Source of the DNA: Acidobacteria bacterium RIFCSPLOWO2_02_FULL_65_29 | GTDB lineage: Bacteria; Acidobacteriota; Vicinamibacteria; Vicinamibacterales; CAVVIG01 | Assembly: GCA_001767435.1 (NCBI GenBank) | Contig: MEKT01000187.1 | Location: 1-32,400 of the forward strand | Direction of reading: 5' to 3' | Length of the DNA: 32,400 nt | Part shown: positions 32,223 to 32,400 of the stretch, one piece after another | How positions within the stretch are numbered: the first letter of the stretch is position 1 | How the letters are laid out: the number at the start of each line of letters is the position of its first letter | Program-made: the position numbers and the translations under genes | Notes under the pieces: generated by a model | The model's input: only the letters and a program-made list of their open reading frames with translations | Databases searched by the model: none | Told to the model about the DNA's origin: nothing

Positions 32223-32400
32223 GTGAGCACCAACAAACGAGCGGCCGACGCGCGACGGGTGCGCGATGCTGAGGCGCTGTTGGACAGGCGTTACTTCAGT
32301 CTCGATCCCGAGCGTTGGGCGGCATTCCAAGCAGCCCTAGATGCGCCGGCGCGTCCGAATCCACGTCTGAAGAAGCTACTGCAGACGCCAAGCGTGTTCG
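32223..32400 (+). CDS. DUF1778-like antitoxin, 3' end beyond the window
   Basis: A GTG-started frame runs off the right edge after 59 codons. It contains RRYFSLDPERWAAFQAALDA and PNPRLKKLLQTPSVF, the C-terminal toxin-binding pattern of TacA/DUF1778 antitoxins ('F.L....W..F...LdaP....P.L..Ll..P..F'). The ribbon-helix-helix domain that normally precedes this part is missing: only about 24 residues come before it, and a stop lies seven codons upstream in frame. It is therefore either a truncated antitoxin or a short variant. A GNAT-type toxin gene would be expected just beyond the edge. The gap 32129-32222 holds nothing I can identify. Confidence 0.7.
   Translation, partial: MSTNKRAADARRVRDAEALLDRRYFSLDPERWAAFQAALDAPARPNPRLKKLLQTPSVF

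Overview
The window is GC-rich bacterial chromosome. It most resembles an Acidobacteriota genome, possibly of the Vicinamibacteria type. The grounds are the orphan MacB/FtsX-like permease of the 'acidobacterial duplicated orphan permease' (ADOP) type at 28665-31145, a remnant of a PknB-like kinase of the kind abundant in that phylum, and the many orphan signalling proteins. The placement is an inference from family knowledge; no rRNA or other marker gene is present. I saw no tRNA, rRNA, CRISPR array or intact transposase.

Region 1 (1-13568) is a signalling island. Two genes point left: a partial gene and a single-domain response regulator. Ten genes then run rightwards, mostly with 1-4 base overlaps: an NtrC-type sigma-54 activator, CheW, CheR with TPR repeats, a second CheW, a chemoreceptor with no recognisable HAMP domain, a CheA-REC hybrid, CheB, a kinase with three receivers, an Rcp1-type receiver, and a REC-PAS-kinase-REC protein. 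The core order CheW/CheR-TPR/CheW/.../CheA-REC/CheB is that of Wsp-type 'alternative cellular function' chemosensory systems. No diguanylate cyclase is present. The likely outputs are the sigma-54 activator, as in the Myxococcus Che3/CrdA system, and a phosphorelay. With the left-pointing regulator the island holds ten receiver domains.

Region 2 (13585-15570) is an arsenic module. arsM-arsC run leftwards, divergent from arsR. Their shared promoter region contains a clear palindromic operator and a heptamer repeat array. Region 3 (15614-24584) holds glycogen phosphorylase, a small secreted protein, a multicopper oxidase, two cyclophilin-type prolyl isomerases and glycogen branching enzyme. Region 4 (24736-28386) holds an MFS transporter, an exported protein of unknown function, an EVE-domain protein and a VapBC-like toxin-antitoxin pair. 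Region 5 (28468-32400) holds a kinase relic, the ADOP permease, a relic of a MobF conjugative relaxase, a small two-gene unit that may be a toxin-antitoxin pair, and the start of a DUF1778-like antitoxin gene cut by the window edge.

The most unusual feature is what fills the gaps between genes from about 15 kb to 27.3 kb. Most of the larger gaps carry short tandem arrays with a 7- or 8-base period. At least six unrelated unit sequences are used. They usually occur as two arrays in opposite orientation on either side of a gap, and several begin exactly at a stop codon: glgP TGA, the small ORF TAG, a cyclophilin TAG, and the exported protein TAG. One abuts a start codon with no Shine-Dalgarno sequence. 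I consider this array system the best candidate in the window for something poorly described.
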